Below the pieces are notes generated by a model. That model searched no databases. It was not told where the DNA came from and saw only the letters and a list, made by a program, of their open reading frames with translations. Shown in pieces: positions 40,765 through 49,869 of a stretch of DNA of 64,000 bases. The stretch lies in contig CAWHVF010000011.1 of assembly GCA_963832785.1 (NCBI GenBank), positions 1 to 64,000 on the forward strand. The letters run 5' to 3'. This DNA comes from CAWBRT01 sp963832785 (GTDB taxonomy: Bacteria; Acidobacteriota; Terriglobia; Terriglobales; Acidobacteriaceae). The first letter of the stretch is position 1, and the number at the start of each line of letters is the position of its first letter. A program made the position numbers and the translations under genes.

Positions 40765-42564
40765 CTACTGCCAAGGTACAAAATCGCCGGGCCTTGGCGG
40801 CTTTATAGGTGTCAAACCTATGTCTTCTGGTGAAGTTGGCGGCGGTTTGAGCAGGTTTCGTATCTCCATAAACTGAGCCTCTGCCCTGGTAAACGCGCCA
40901 AGTGATTTGCTATAAAGAAATATCATTTCATCTCCATTGGCGAGTTGAGCATCGGCCAGATAGTTTCGTCCACGATATAGCTCGTCCTGCGCTTTCGAAA
41001 ATTTATCGGACAACAGCAGGTATACCGCCATGTTGGAATTTAGCTCTATTTTAGTGAGTTTCAGCACTGCACCCGCTCGTCTCAGGGCATCTTCTGCCGA
41101 GCGCAAAGACGCCTCTACAACCGCAGAAGGGCTGGACCTAAGGCTCAATGTAAAAAATGAGTCTGTTCCCATTTGAAGGCGTGGGGCTATCCCGCCGCCA
41201 AAAGTACTAAGTTTGTTCTTGCCAATGGGACCGGTAGCAATTAACCTTACACCCTTGTCTCCCTTGTCAGGTAAGCTAAGAGTGATCCAGTCATTTTCGC
41301 CATGCCCCATGTAAAGAGTCTGCTTTTCGACATCTGTATGGCGGTACAACATCTTGGCGAACTCGAGATCGATCTTGCCGGCATACTTGTTAAGCATAAT
41401 CCAAGCATGGATCATTCGGGGGTCCTCTTGGAATACGCGCTCAGGCCCGGCCACACCAAGCGTTTTGGTGGCCGATGGGATGATGTATGCATTCATGGCG
41501 GCAATCCAGTCTTTTTCGCCAAAGTCACCTGGCTTACGCCAGCTATTCACAGCCGCCGTTAGTTCGGATACATAAGCGACACCGTCCGTATCGATCAAAA
41601 GCCAGTTGTGCACCCTTTGGCCTGTATACTTCCAGGTCGATGCATCTTGTTTGGCTTTCGCCGCCGACGAGTAGAGTTGAGTGAGGTGCCTTAGCGCAAG
41701 AGTAGGAACGAGTCCAAAGTCTTTGTCAATTTCACGTGGCGTCGGTAAGTAGCCTCCGGAGGTGTAAAAGCCTTGATTGTTCATGCCTGGATGGCGATAT
41801 AGTTCTCCTGGCCACGCGCCGGTGGCTATAAATGGATAACCTTCTTTTGGGAATGCGACGTAAGTGACAGGCCATGGACCGCATTGGTCGCATGAGTCAC
41901 CGATGACCATCTTTCCACTCTTAGTTGCTGAGCCCCACGCTGCCCAGCGGCTGCAACTATGCTCATCTTCACTCTTTAAAAACGATTCATTCATTGCATT
42001 CAGTTTAGCTAGCTTGCCAGGCTGGTAGCCTGTTGGCGAAATATAGCGATACTGTTTTGGCGGCAGCGACTGCCCTTTCGCCTCGGCAGGATAGGTTGCT
42101 GTGGGGCTTAAACCAAATTCTATCCAAGGTGCGATGTTGATCACCAGGGTATCGATGTAGTGCATAGGATAGCCGGCATCAGTGGCCCCCTCCGCCATTC
42201 CAATTAGCCAATCGATAGTCTCCGGAGCCGTTTTTTCAATGTAATACTGCATTCCTTTCAGTAGATAGATAACTTTCTCTGGATCGTTTTTCGTGACGTT
42301 AAGAGCAAAGACCCATTGCGCACTCTTGGAAGCGTTGATTCCTGCAGCCAACTGGTACCCATACTGATACCCCATTTCACGGTTGCTTCCCGCGACGATG
42401 ATAGTCGGCATAATTCGGGAAGGAATGGTTTGTTCCTGGGAGAACATTGCCGAATTTCGAGCAGATGGTTGAGATGCTCCATATACCAGCACGGCTGATA
42501 GTGAAGTGGCCAACATCAAAACGACTGGTATCAGAGCATTCCGTAAGGCTTTGCAACGGTTCAT
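40765..42564 (-). CDS. C45-type Ntn hydrolase/acyltransferase-like secreted protein
   Basis: Peptidase family C45 includes isopenicillin-N acyltransferase; precursors cleave themselves before a catalytic Cys. The 599-residue product has an N-terminal signal/anchor (ALIPVVLMLATSLSAVLVYG), an N-terminal part with YQYGYQLAAGI, a candidate nucleophile Cys204 in EHSCSRWAAWGSAT, and GKMVIGDSCDQCGPW and NNQGFYTSGGYLPTP typical of the fold. Base composition is clearly more AT-rich than neighbours on both sides, suggesting transfer. Substrate is unknown. Confidence 0.7.
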   Translation of the reverse strand: MNRCKALRNALIPVVLMLATSLSAVLVYGASQPSARNSAMFSQEQTIPSRIMPTIIVAGSNREMGYQYGYQLAAGINASKSAQWVFALNVTKNDPEKVIYLLKGMQYYIEKTAPETIDWLIGMAEGATDAGYPMHYIDTLVINIAPWIEFGLSPTATYPAEAKGQSLPPKQYRYISPTGYQPGKLAKLNAMNESFLKSEDEHSCSRWAAWGSATKSGKMVIGDSCDQCGPWPVTYVAFPKEGYPFIATGAWPGELYRHPGMNNQGFYTSGGYLPTPREIDKDFGLVPTLALRHLTQLYSSAAKAKQDASTWKYTGQRVHNWLLIDTDGVAYVSELTAAVNSWRKPGDFGEKDWIAAMNAYIIPSATKTLGVAGPERVFQEDPRMIHAWIMLNKYAGKIDLEFAKMLYRHTDVEKQTLYMGHGENDWITLSLPDKGDKGVRLIATGPIGKNKLSTFGGGIAPRLQMGTDSFFTLSLRSSPSAVVEASLRSAEDALRRAGAVLKLTKIELNSNMAVYLLLSDKFSKAQDELYRGRNYLADAQLANGDEMIFLYSKSLGAFTRAEAQFMEIRNLLKPPPTSPEDIGLTPIKPPRPGDFVPWQ

Positions 42565-42830
42565 TCTTTTAATGCCCCACCTTTCTTTTTGAGTGTTTGT
42601 GACTTCATATTAGAGTTAGCTATTTGGTGTAGTTTCCACGACGAGAATGCGGCAGTTTCCGCTTGACCGTGTAATGTTGTTTCTTTTGTAGGCAAATAAG
42701 CGCCTGTTTCGGGCTCCCTCGTGGGGGACCAACCGCTATTTCTTCGCTTGCCATGCTCTCCTGCAACGCCCAACCTCTAAGGTGGCCACGGCACTGGCCA
42801 GGAGCTTGATTTTGGCGTGCTGTGTGAAAG

Positions 42831-44177
42831 TCATTTTCCTGCAGCCGCGCCTGCCACCAGCACCTTCTCAGTGGGCATCTCCGCCTCCGGAGGGGCGATC
42901 GACTTGGTTGGATTCACCGTGACAATGGCCACGGCTCCGATAGCCAGCAGTGAGGTGGAGACGATAAACGGAACCACCCAGGAACCGCTCCAATCGACAA
43001 TGGCGCCGAATATAACCGGAGAGATCATTCCGGCGACACCAAATCCGGTATTCATGACTCCCGAGACGGTGCCGGAATAGTAGTTCCCGCCCAGGTCCAT
43101 GGCGATAGCCCACAAGTTTGCATTGGCGCCTTCCAGGCAGAAGAAAGCAGCCGTAAGCGCATAGACGGCGGTGTAGGGGTTGGCCGTGTAGACTCCGATG
43201 ATCGTGAAGATCATCGAGCTGACGAAGGCGGTGAAGGTTATAGAGCATCTGGCCAGTCTCAGATTGCCGGTCTTGACAAACATCCAATCGGAGAGCAGTC
43301 CGCCCACCAGGTCGCCCACCATGCCTCCGAGCAGGGGCAGCGCGGCGTAAAAGCCCATCTTCAGCAGGGTGAAGTGGCGCGAGGCAACCAGGTAGGTGGG
43401 AAGCCAGGTTAGATAGACCCATAAGCTGTACCCATAGCAGAAGTCGGAAAAGACCAGGCGCCAGATATTGCCGTTGCGGGCGATGAGCCGCCAGGGAATC
43501 GGTCTTTTCTTGGGCGCGGCCGCGGCGGCGCCGGCGCGGCCGCCGGCAATTCGGCCTAGCTCGGCTTCATTGACGCCGCGATGGTCCCTGGGATTATCCC
43601 GATAAACCACAAAAAAACCAACAGACCAAGCTAAGCCGATTGCGCCGAGCACATAGAATACGGAACGCCATCCGAAGCGCACCATCAAAGCCACTGCCAC
43701 CGGAGGAGCAACGGCGGCACCGAAGCGCGAAGCCGCATGGGTTATTCCCTGCAGGTTGCCCCTGGCTTCCGGCGGAAACCAGGTGGCCATTGCCCGGGTG
43801 GCGACCGGGAAGCCGCCGGCCTCGCCCAATCCAAACAGCAACCGGATACAAAAGAGCGATATCAGGTTCCATCCCAGCGAGGTTATAGCGGTAAAGGCCG
43901 ACCACCAGGACATCATTATCGACAGTACCCTGCGCGGCCCGTAAGCATCGCCCATGGTTCCGCCGACAATCTGAAAGAGCGCATAAGGATAGGAAAACGC
44001 CGCAAATATCAACCCCATCTGCGTCTTGCTGAAGGCAAGCTCCTTCATCATTTGCGGCGCGGTTACGGAAATAGCTACGCGGTCTAAGTAGGAAATGAGA
44101 TAAAGAAGGCAGAGCCAGAAGAGAACAACATAGCGAACTTTGCTCGCCCTAGGTGAATTATTCAGGACATCTTCCAT
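42831..44177 (-). CDS. MFS transporter, anion:cation symporter type
   Basis: The 448-residue product has 12 predicted helices and the MFS signature regions: LYLISYLDRVAISVTAPQMM, GGTMGDAYGPRRVLSIMMSW, RLLFGLGEAGGFPVATRAMA. The last resembles the ACS family, which imports organic anions such as sugar acids or aromatic acids with cations. It lies beside a LysR gene and a 2-oxoacid oxidoreductase/CoA-transferase operon, which fits uptake of an organic acid. Substrate is not predictable. Confidence 0.87.
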   Translation of the reverse strand: MEDVLNNSPRASKVRYVVLFWLCLLYLISYLDRVAISVTAPQMMKELAFSKTQMGLIFAAFSYPYALFQIVGGTMGDAYGPRRVLSIMMSWWSAFTAITSLGWNLISLFCIRLLFGLGEAGGFPVATRAMATWFPPEARGNLQGITHAASRFGAAVAPPVAVALMVRFGWRSVFYVLGAIGLAWSVGFFVVYRDNPRDHRGVNEAELGRIAGGRAGAAAAAPKKRPIPWRLIARNGNIWRLVFSDFCYGYSLWVYLTWLPTYLVASRHFTLLKMGFYAALPLLGGMVGDLVGGLLSDWMFVKTGNLRLARCSITFTAFVSSMIFTIIGVYTANPYTAVYALTAAFFCLEGANANLWAIAMDLGGNYYSGTVSGVMNTGFGVAGMISPVIFGAIVDWSGSWVVPFIVSTSLLAIGAVAIVTVNPTKSIAPPEAEMPTEKVLVAGAAAGK

Positions 44178-44207
44178 ACGATCACGCCCTCCAGATTGCT
44201 TAGAACG

Positions 44208-44410
44208 TGTTTCATAAATGGAATTAGCCGGTGGAAGCCCACGCCTTCAGGCGTGGGAAACAATGCGCAATAGAGAACGCCTTTAGGCGCTGTGGATAGA
44301 TCGCCACGGCGGCTAAAGCCGCTTTAGACTGATGCCTTGGTCCCCACGGCTAAAGCCGTGGGCTTCCACGATAACCCCTCTCCCTTAAAGCCAAAACCAT
44401 TTATGAAACA
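44208..44410. repeat. MITE-like palindromic element
   Basis: A 203-base element is bounded by perfect 14-base inverted repeats (TGTTTCATAAATGG at 44208-44221, its complement at 44397-44410). Inside, a second perfect 13-base inverted pair (44231-44243 and 44357-44369, GTGGAAGCCCACG) encloses hairpins CCCACGCC-TTCA-GGCGTGGG and CCCACGGC-TAAA-GCCGTGGG. It encodes no protein. GGCTAAAGCC-type hairpins are known as REP-like sequences in some Acidobacteria. No clear target duplication is seen. Confidence 0.75.
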
Positions 44411-44514
44411 AGCTCCAGGAAAGATCGCACATCGGCTACTCTATACAGCCTGTTCCTGAACGCCTTGATCTTACGTCGACTACCCACCTCCAACACCGGC
44501 TTACCAAACAGCTT

Positions 44515-45483
44515 CTAGATGACGCTGAAGCACTGCCTCTGCTGTTCCGAGCGGTGCCGGAGCGATTTGTCGCTGTCCTGCTTGCCTTGCTCATAGAATT
44601 TCGCGGCATCAACGAATTGCCCAATAACAGCCGGTCTGCGCTCATGCTTCAGGGTGGCTATATAAAGCCTGCGCACCAGCGACACCCCTTCAATGCGGAC
44701 CGATGCTACCCTGCCAATTTCTATGGCATCCTGCGCCGAATAACGGGGAACAATGCTAATCCCCAAGCCGGCATTTACGCTGGACAGCAGCGACATGGTG
44801 CTGGACACCTCTCCACAACTGCCGGCCTGCGCCGGAAGCGCCGCCTGCCGCTCGGCAAGCTTCTCCTGGACAAACATCCTGATGCCGCTGGCGCTCTTAT
44901 GCCAGATAAAGATCTGCTCCATCAGCTCAACCGGCTGCACGCTTTGCCGGCTTGCCCAGGGATGGCTGGGCGGTACGATCAGCACCAGTTCATCCTCAAT
45001 CCATTCCGCCAGTTCCAAGCGATCATCTCTCAGGGGAAAGCCGACGAAGCCCACATCGTAGGCATGGTCCAGAACGCCCTTGATAATCGCCGCCGTTTCC
45101 GCCGGCTCGACCATGACCTCGATGCCGGGATGGGTTTGCTGGAAGCGCGCCACCACGTGAGGAAGGACGTGGTCGGTCATGATCGGTCCGGCGCCGACGC
45201 GAATCTGTACCTTACCCCGTTGCAGTTCTTCGAAAAGCTCGGCTTCCAGCTTCTGGCAGGAGGTGGTTAGCTGTACCGCCTTGCGCAGTACGATTTCTCC
45301 CTCCGGAGTAAGCTCCACCCCTTTGCCCTTTCGGGTCAGGAGCTTGACTCCAATGGATTCCTCCAGGTTCTGGATTTGCAGGGTAATGGTAGGCTGGCGG
45401 AGATGCAGCTTCTGCGCCGCCGCCGATAGAGTGCCCTGTTCAACCACGACGATAAATGTTTTTAGCAGGTTCAGGTTTAACAT
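44515..45483 (-). CDS. LysR-family transcriptional regulator
   Basis: The 322-residue product has the LysR helix-turn-helix (LLKTFIVVVEQGTLSAAAQK, then LHLRQPTITLQIQNLEESIG) and a substrate-binding domain with ELVLIVPPSHPWASR and VNAGLGISIVPRYSAQDA. The ATG at 45483 is taken as start; an in-frame TTG at 45492 is an alternative. It lies 134 bases downstream of the korABG-type operon on the same strand and before an MFS gene, and probably responds to a metabolite of that route. Confidence 0.9.
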   Translation of the reverse strand: MLNLNLLKTFIVVVEQGTLSAAAQKLHLRQPTITLQIQNLEESIGVKLLTRKGKGVELTPEGEIVLRKAVQLTTSCQKLEAELFEELQRGKVQIRVGAGPIMTDHVLPHVVARFQQTHPGIEVMVEPAETAAIIKGVLDHAYDVGFVGFPLRDDRLELAEWIEDELVLIVPPSHPWASRQSVQPVELMEQIFIWHKSASGIRMFVQEKLAERQAALPAQAGSCGEVSSTMSLLSSVNAGLGISIVPRYSAQDAIEIGRVASVRIEGVSLVRRLYIATLKHERRPAVIGQFVDAAKFYEQGKQDSDKSLRHRSEQQRQCFSVI

Positions 45484-45617
45484 ATCCGGCAATTCACTTC
45501 TCTCTGTGCGCCGCTCTCAATCCGACGCCGGCCGGCGGAGTAGCGCCGGACTCCGGTCCGGCGCTCCCACCTCTTGTCAGCGTTTGGGATACAGCATTTC
45601 TCCTCGCGCACTAATAG

Positions 45618-46157
45618 TCATGCATTTACGGCAGCCAGCGAATACCCGATCTCAAAGGCTTTCTTATTCTCCTCCTGCATCTTCGGTATCCGTTCCAGCA
45701 TGACCTGCAAAGTGTTTTCCTTGCTCAAGGTGTTCTCCATCAGATGCGTCAGATAACCGAGAGCTATGACGTTGGCGTAAACCTCTCTCCCCAGCTCCTT
45801 GAGAGCAAGGTCGCGGGCGGGCAGGGGCATCTGGCGGCAAGGCAGGGCGTTATCTACTTCGACATAGTGAGGCTCGTAGATGAGCAGCCCCTGGCTGACC
45901 AGGTGCTTGAATTGGGTGTAAGCGGCCTTCGAGAGGGCCACCATGAAATCCGGATTTTCGCAAACCGGACTATCCACCGGTTCGTCGGAGATGACCACCT
46001 GCGCCCGCACGTATCCGCCGCGGGTTTCGGTTCCGTGGCTTACGAGCATGGTGGTATACAGGCCTTGGTTCACCGAAGCGTTGGCAAGAATCTGTCCCAG
46101 CCTGACAACGCCCTGGCCGCCGAAGCCGCTAACCAGCACTTCCAGCCTGTAACTCAT
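45618..46157 (-). CDS. 2-oxoacid:ferredoxin oxidoreductase, gamma subunit
   Basis: The 179-residue product is the gamma subunit of a 2-oxoacid:acceptor oxidoreductase, which decarboxylates 2-oxoacids to acyl-CoA with transfer to ferredoxin. It shows VLVSGFGGQGVVRLGQILAN, LVSHGTETRGGYVRAQVVIS and NVIALGYLTHLMENTLSKEN. Its ATG shares a base with the beta-subunit stop (TAATG). A three-gene set without a separate delta ferredoxin matches Kor-type enzymes for 2-oxoglutarate or other keto acids. Confidence 0.9.
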   Translation of the reverse strand: MSYRLEVLVSGFGGQGVVRLGQILANASVNQGLYTTMLVSHGTETRGGYVRAQVVISDEPVDSPVCENPDFMVALSKAAYTQFKHLVSQGLLIYEPHYVEVDNALPCRQMPLPARDLALKELGREVYANVIALGYLTHLMENTLSKENTLQVMLERIPKMQEENKKAFEIGYSLAAVNA

Positions 46158-46996
46158 TATCGTGCCCTCCTCTGAATGTTCCTGGTGAACTCGAACAGCC
46201 GGTCGGCGAACTCCTGGCGGGTGTTGCGGGCATCCAGGTAGATGCCCGTGCGGAAGGAAATTTCTCCGTCAGGCACCTTGTCATGCAGACGATAGGTGTG
46301 TTCCTTGATCCAGGTTTGCATCGCCTTGGGATTGCGCGTGCCGAGAGCGCGATCGGAAAAGTTGGTGACGCAGGGATAAATGACATGGATCAGTGACATC
46401 CCCTTGTTGGCCAGCGCCATTTTCACGCTCTCCACTATTTCCGGCCCCTGCTGGCTGGTGTGCCGGGCAAGGAAAGTGGCGCCGGCGTCCCGCAGAAGGT
46501 TCATGACGTCCACGCCTTCCTGCATGAAGTTGTACTCGTAGCCGCCGTAAGGAGAGCTATCGGTTTTGACGCCCAGCGGGGTAGTCCAGCCATACTGGCC
46601 GCCGGTGGACATGTAGCCGAGGTTGTCGCACACCACCACCAGCATGTTGGCATTGCGGCGGGCGCAGTGTAATAGGTTGAGAAGACCGATGCCGAAGGCG
46701 TCGCCATCGCCGACCGTCAGCACGAGTTTCTTGTCCGGCTTGAGGGCGATGCGCAGGCCGGAAGCGATGGCGTAGACGCGTCCGTGGGTGCCGGCGAAGT
46801 TGTCGCCCTTCCAGGTGCCGAAGGTCTGGCGCCCGGCGCAGCCGATTCCGGTTCCCCAGACCACGTCACCGGTTTCCAGTCCCAGCTCATCAATGGCCTT
46901 GACGATCGCCTTCTGCACCTGACCCAACCCGCAACCGCTGCAGGCGTTGCTTGGGATCTTCCGCGGCCTCAGGTATTTCTGTGCCAAGTAGTCCAT
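46157..46996 (-). CDS. 2-oxoacid:ferredoxin oxidoreductase, beta subunit
   Basis: The beta subunit binds thiamin diphosphate. The 279-residue product has NACSGCGLGQVQKAIVKAID, GTGIGCAGRQTF, the TPP motif GDGDAFGIGLLNLLHCARRN and NLGYMSTGGQYGWTTPLG. The ATG at 46996 is preferred because GGGAGG lies about 10 bases upstream; ATG codons at 47020 and 47005 are alternatives. It lies 2 bases past the alpha-subunit stop. Confidence 0.9.
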   Translation of the reverse strand: MDYLAQKYLRPRKIPSNACSGCGLGQVQKAIVKAIDELGLETGDVVWGTGIGCAGRQTFGTWKGDNFAGTHGRVYAIASGLRIALKPDKKLVLTVGDGDAFGIGLLNLLHCARRNANMLVVVCDNLGYMSTGGQYGWTTPLGVKTDSSPYGGYEYNFMQEGVDVMNLLRDAGATFLARHTSQQGPEIVESVKMALANKGMSLIHVIYPCVTNFSDRALGTRNPKAMQTWIKEHTYRLHDKVPDGEISFRTGIYLDARNTRQEFADRLFEFTRNIQRRAR

Positions 46997-46998
46997 CG

Positions 46999-48177
46999 CT
47001 ACCATACCTCCCATTCCCATTGATTCGCCTTAAGAGGCTTGCCAGCCATCATGTTTTCGGCGCAGTCGAGCAGTTCGGCCACGCTGGGCAGCTCGCCGCA
47101 CTTGCCGAAGAAGCTGACCCGGCTGCCGGTCGGAGCGCAGCGCTGAACTTCACGTACCAGCTGGCCGTCGTAGTTCAATTCGATCGACAGGTAATTGCTC
47201 TTGAGCTTGAAGAGTTCGTCGCAGAACGGCCACAGTGAAATCAGCCGGATGCAGCCTATCTTCATGCCGCGTTTGCGCCCCTGTTTGGCGGCGCTGAGCA
47301 TGACCCGCGAGGGCGCGCCATAGGCCACCAGCACCACCTCCGGATCATCGTCCATGAACAGCGCCTCGTAGCGCCGGATCACATCTTTATGATTCCGCAC
47401 CTTGTAGATCAGCCGGTAAGCATGCTTGTGCTGCGACTCCACAACCTCTGTGTCGTAGCCTTCTTCGGTGGGAGTCCAATCCGAGCAGCAGCCGCCGGTG
47501 TTGTGTCCCAGCACAACCGGAGGAACATCGAGAGCGTCAGTGGGCGGATAGAAAACCGGCCCCTGGCAGATCTCCCGATCCTTGAACCTGAGCCCCATCT
47601 TGTCCATTTCTTCCTTGGTCTCGGGGATCTCAAGGGTTTCCCATCCATCTGTCACCAACTGATCGGCCAGGATGGTGATGGGCATGCGGAAGCGCTCCGC
47701 CAGATAGAAAGCCTCGACGGTGAGCGCGAATACCTCCTGCACGCTGTTGGGAGCCAGGACGATTGCCTCCAGGTTCCCGCCGTGAGTCGGATAACGCGAG
47801 TTGTAAAACTCTCCCTGTCCGGGGGCGCCGGTGATGCCCGAAACCGGGCCGACGCGCTGCGCATTGACCACCACCAGGGGGATCTCCGAACCCAGGGCCC
47901 AGCCGTAAGGATCGCCATAAAGCACGAAGCCCGGTCCGGAAGTTGCGGTCATGGCTTTCAGTCCGCCGAGGGAAGCGCCGATGGCGATATGCATGCCGGC
48001 CATCTCGTCCTCAGCCTGTATGTAATAGCCGCCGACCTGCGGCAGGACGCGAGACATGTTTTCCGCGATTTCCGTAGCCGGCGTGATCGGGTACCCGGCA
48101 AACACCTTGCAGCCTGCCAGAATGGCGCCTTCCGTGATGGCGCGATTTCCGGTATCGAAGTAACGCTTCATTGGCAT
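46999..48177 (-). CDS. 2-oxoacid:ferredoxin oxidoreductase, alpha subunit
   Basis: The alpha subunit forms the pyrimidine-binding and coenzyme A parts of the enzyme. The 392-residue product has GNRAITEGAILAGCKVFAGY, PITPATEIAENMSRVLPQVG, QAEDEMAGMHIAIGASLGGL and TATSGPGFVLYGDPYGWALG, the standard Kor/Por alpha motifs. Start overlaps the stop of the FAD/Fe-S gene by 10 bases, which places these genes in one operon with the CoA-transferase. Confidence 0.92.
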   Translation of the reverse strand: MPMKRYFDTGNRAITEGAILAGCKVFAGYPITPATEIAENMSRVLPQVGGYYIQAEDEMAGMHIAIGASLGGLKAMTATSGPGFVLYGDPYGWALGSEIPLVVVNAQRVGPVSGITGAPGQGEFYNSRYPTHGGNLEAIVLAPNSVQEVFALTVEAFYLAERFRMPITILADQLVTDGWETLEIPETKEEMDKMGLRFKDREICQGPVFYPPTDALDVPPVVLGHNTGGCCSDWTPTEEGYDTEVVESQHKHAYRLIYKVRNHKDVIRRYEALFMDDDPEVVLVAYGAPSRVMLSAAKQGRKRGMKIGCIRLISLWPFCDELFKLKSNYLSIELNYDGQLVREVQRCAPTGSRVSFFGKCGELPSVAELLDCAENMMAGKPLKANQWEWEVW

Positions 48178-49787
48178 GCACCCACTTTCTGCACACTGAT
48201 GGCAAAGTCAGGACAGGCATAGAAACAGCGCAGGCAGCCGACGCAACGCTCGCCGCCCACCGTCTCCATGGCCTGGTAGCCGCGGTCGTTGAAAGTCTTG
48301 GACTGCTGGAAAATTCCCAGGCCGCAGGCATCTTTGCAATAGCCGCAGGCCTTGCAGGCGGCCAGGTCGACCTCGACCGAATACGTAATCTGGTCGCATC
48401 CCAGGCAGCGGCGAGCCTCACGCCGGGCGGAGTTCGGCGAATAACCTTTTTCCACCAGGCTGAAGCTGTTCAGCCGGGAAGCGAAGTCAACCGTATCGAC
48501 GTAGGTGCGCATTTGCCCGGCCGGCGCGGGTTCCTGGCGGGGAGGAGCATCCGGCACCAGTGCTTCGGCGATGATTCCCTTCCCTCCTAAATACTTGTCT
48601 ACCGCGGTGGCGGCCTGCCGGCCTTGGGCGATGGCCTGGATGATCGACGCCGGTCCGGTCACCACGTCGCCGGCGGCGAATACTCCCGCACGGCTAGTGG
48701 CGAAGTTGGCGTCGACCTTGAGCGTGCCTTTGTCGCCGGCAGCCAACGTCAGTTCGGCGGCGCTGCTGAGTTGTCCGACGGCGGTGATGACCGTGTCGCA
48801 GGGCAAGCTGAACTCGCTCCCGGCTATGGGAATGGGCGCCGGCCGGCCGGATGCATCTTTGCGGCCCAGCTTCATGCGCACACAGGTGATCTTGCCTTTG
48901 CCCACGTTTACCGGCGCGGCCAGGAATTCGATCTGCACGCCTTCCTCGACGGCCTCGGCCACTTCTTCCGGCTCGGCCGGCATTTCCGCCCGACTGCGGC
49001 GATAAATAAGCGTCACCTCCCTGGCGCCAAGCCGGCGCGCGGTTCTGGCGGCATCGATGGCCGTATTGCCTCCGCCAATGACTGCGACATTCGCGCCTAT
49101 GCGCGGCGGATTGCCGCTGTTAACCTGCCGCAGAAAAGCCAGGCCGTCCAGCGCATTGGCATCGCCTTCCACGTTCATCTTGGAGGAGAGCCATGTGCCG
49201 GTGGCGACCAGCACAGCGTCATGGTCGGAAAGGAGATTTTCCGGGGCGTTCACCCTGGCGTTGGTCTTGATCTCCACTCCCAGCTCACGAACTGCGTCGA
49301 TCTCCTGGTCGATAACATCGTTCGGCAAGCGGTATCCGGGGATGGCATAACGCAGCATGCCTCCGGCTTCGGGCAAGGCTTCGTAGACGGTGACCTTGTG
49401 GCCGAATCCGGCAAGGTAGTACGCCGCCGTCAGTCCGCCGGGACCCGAGCCCACGATGGCTACCTTTTTCCCGGTGGAACGGGCCGGCTGGACCTTCTGC
49501 CTGGAGCTGGCGGTCAGGCCGTACTCGGCGGCCGCCCGCTTCAGTATGCGAATGGCCACCGGTTCGTCGTACTGGGCCCGCGCGCACTTGCGCTCGCAGG
49601 GGTGAACACAGGCATATCCGCAGACCGCCGGAAACGGAATGCTCCGGCGGACAACCGCCAGGGCATCGTCAAAGCGTCCTTCTCTTATGTATCGGACATA
49701 AAGTGGAACGTTCACGCCGGCCGGACAGGCTTCCCGGCAAGGAGCTACATTCGGTTGTTTGTCTTTGCTGTCCACCTTGGAATCCAC
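48168..49787 (-). CDS. FAD-dependent oxidoreductase with two C-terminal 4Fe-4S clusters (GltD-like)
   Basis: Glutamate-synthase-small-chain-like flavoproteins pass electrons between NAD(P)H and ferredoxin-type partners. The 539-residue product has an N-terminal cluster region (CREACPAGVNVPLYVRYIRE), FAD motif VAIVGSGPGGLTAAYYLAGF, NAD(P) motif AVIGGGNTAIDAARTARRLG, RRSRAEMPAEPEEVAEAVEE, and C-terminal ferredoxin motifs CKACGYCKDACG and CVGCLRCFYACP. GTG at 49787 is chosen because AAAGGAG lies just upstream. It probably serves as an electron partner of the adjoining 2-oxoacid oxidoreductase. Confidence 0.85.
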   Translation of the reverse strand: MDSKVDSKDKQPNVAPCREACPAGVNVPLYVRYIREGRFDDALAVVRRSIPFPAVCGYACVHPCERKCARAQYDEPVAIRILKRAAAEYGLTASSRQKVQPARSTGKKVAIVGSGPGGLTAAYYLAGFGHKVTVYEALPEAGGMLRYAIPGYRLPNDVIDQEIDAVRELGVEIKTNARVNAPENLLSDHDAVLVATGTWLSSKMNVEGDANALDGLAFLRQVNSGNPPRIGANVAVIGGGNTAIDAARTARRLGAREVTLIYRRSRAEMPAEPEEVAEAVEEGVQIEFLAAPVNVGKGKITCVRMKLGRKDASGRPAPIPIAGSEFSLPCDTVITAVGQLSSAAELTLAAGDKGTLKVDANFATSRAGVFAAGDVVTGPASIIQAIAQGRQAATAVDKYLGGKGIIAEALVPDAPPRQEPAPAGQMRTYVDTVDFASRLNSFSLVEKGYSPNSARREARRCLGCDQITYSVEVDLAACKACGYCKDACGLGIFQQSKTFNDRGYQAMETVGGERCVGCLRCFYACPDFAISVQKVGACQ

Positions 49788-49869
49788 TCCTCTCCTTTCA
49801 ATGGTGCGAAATTCTTCCAGAAGAACGGAACAATTTCTTTGAATAGTTTTGGAACCGGTGTATCCGATT

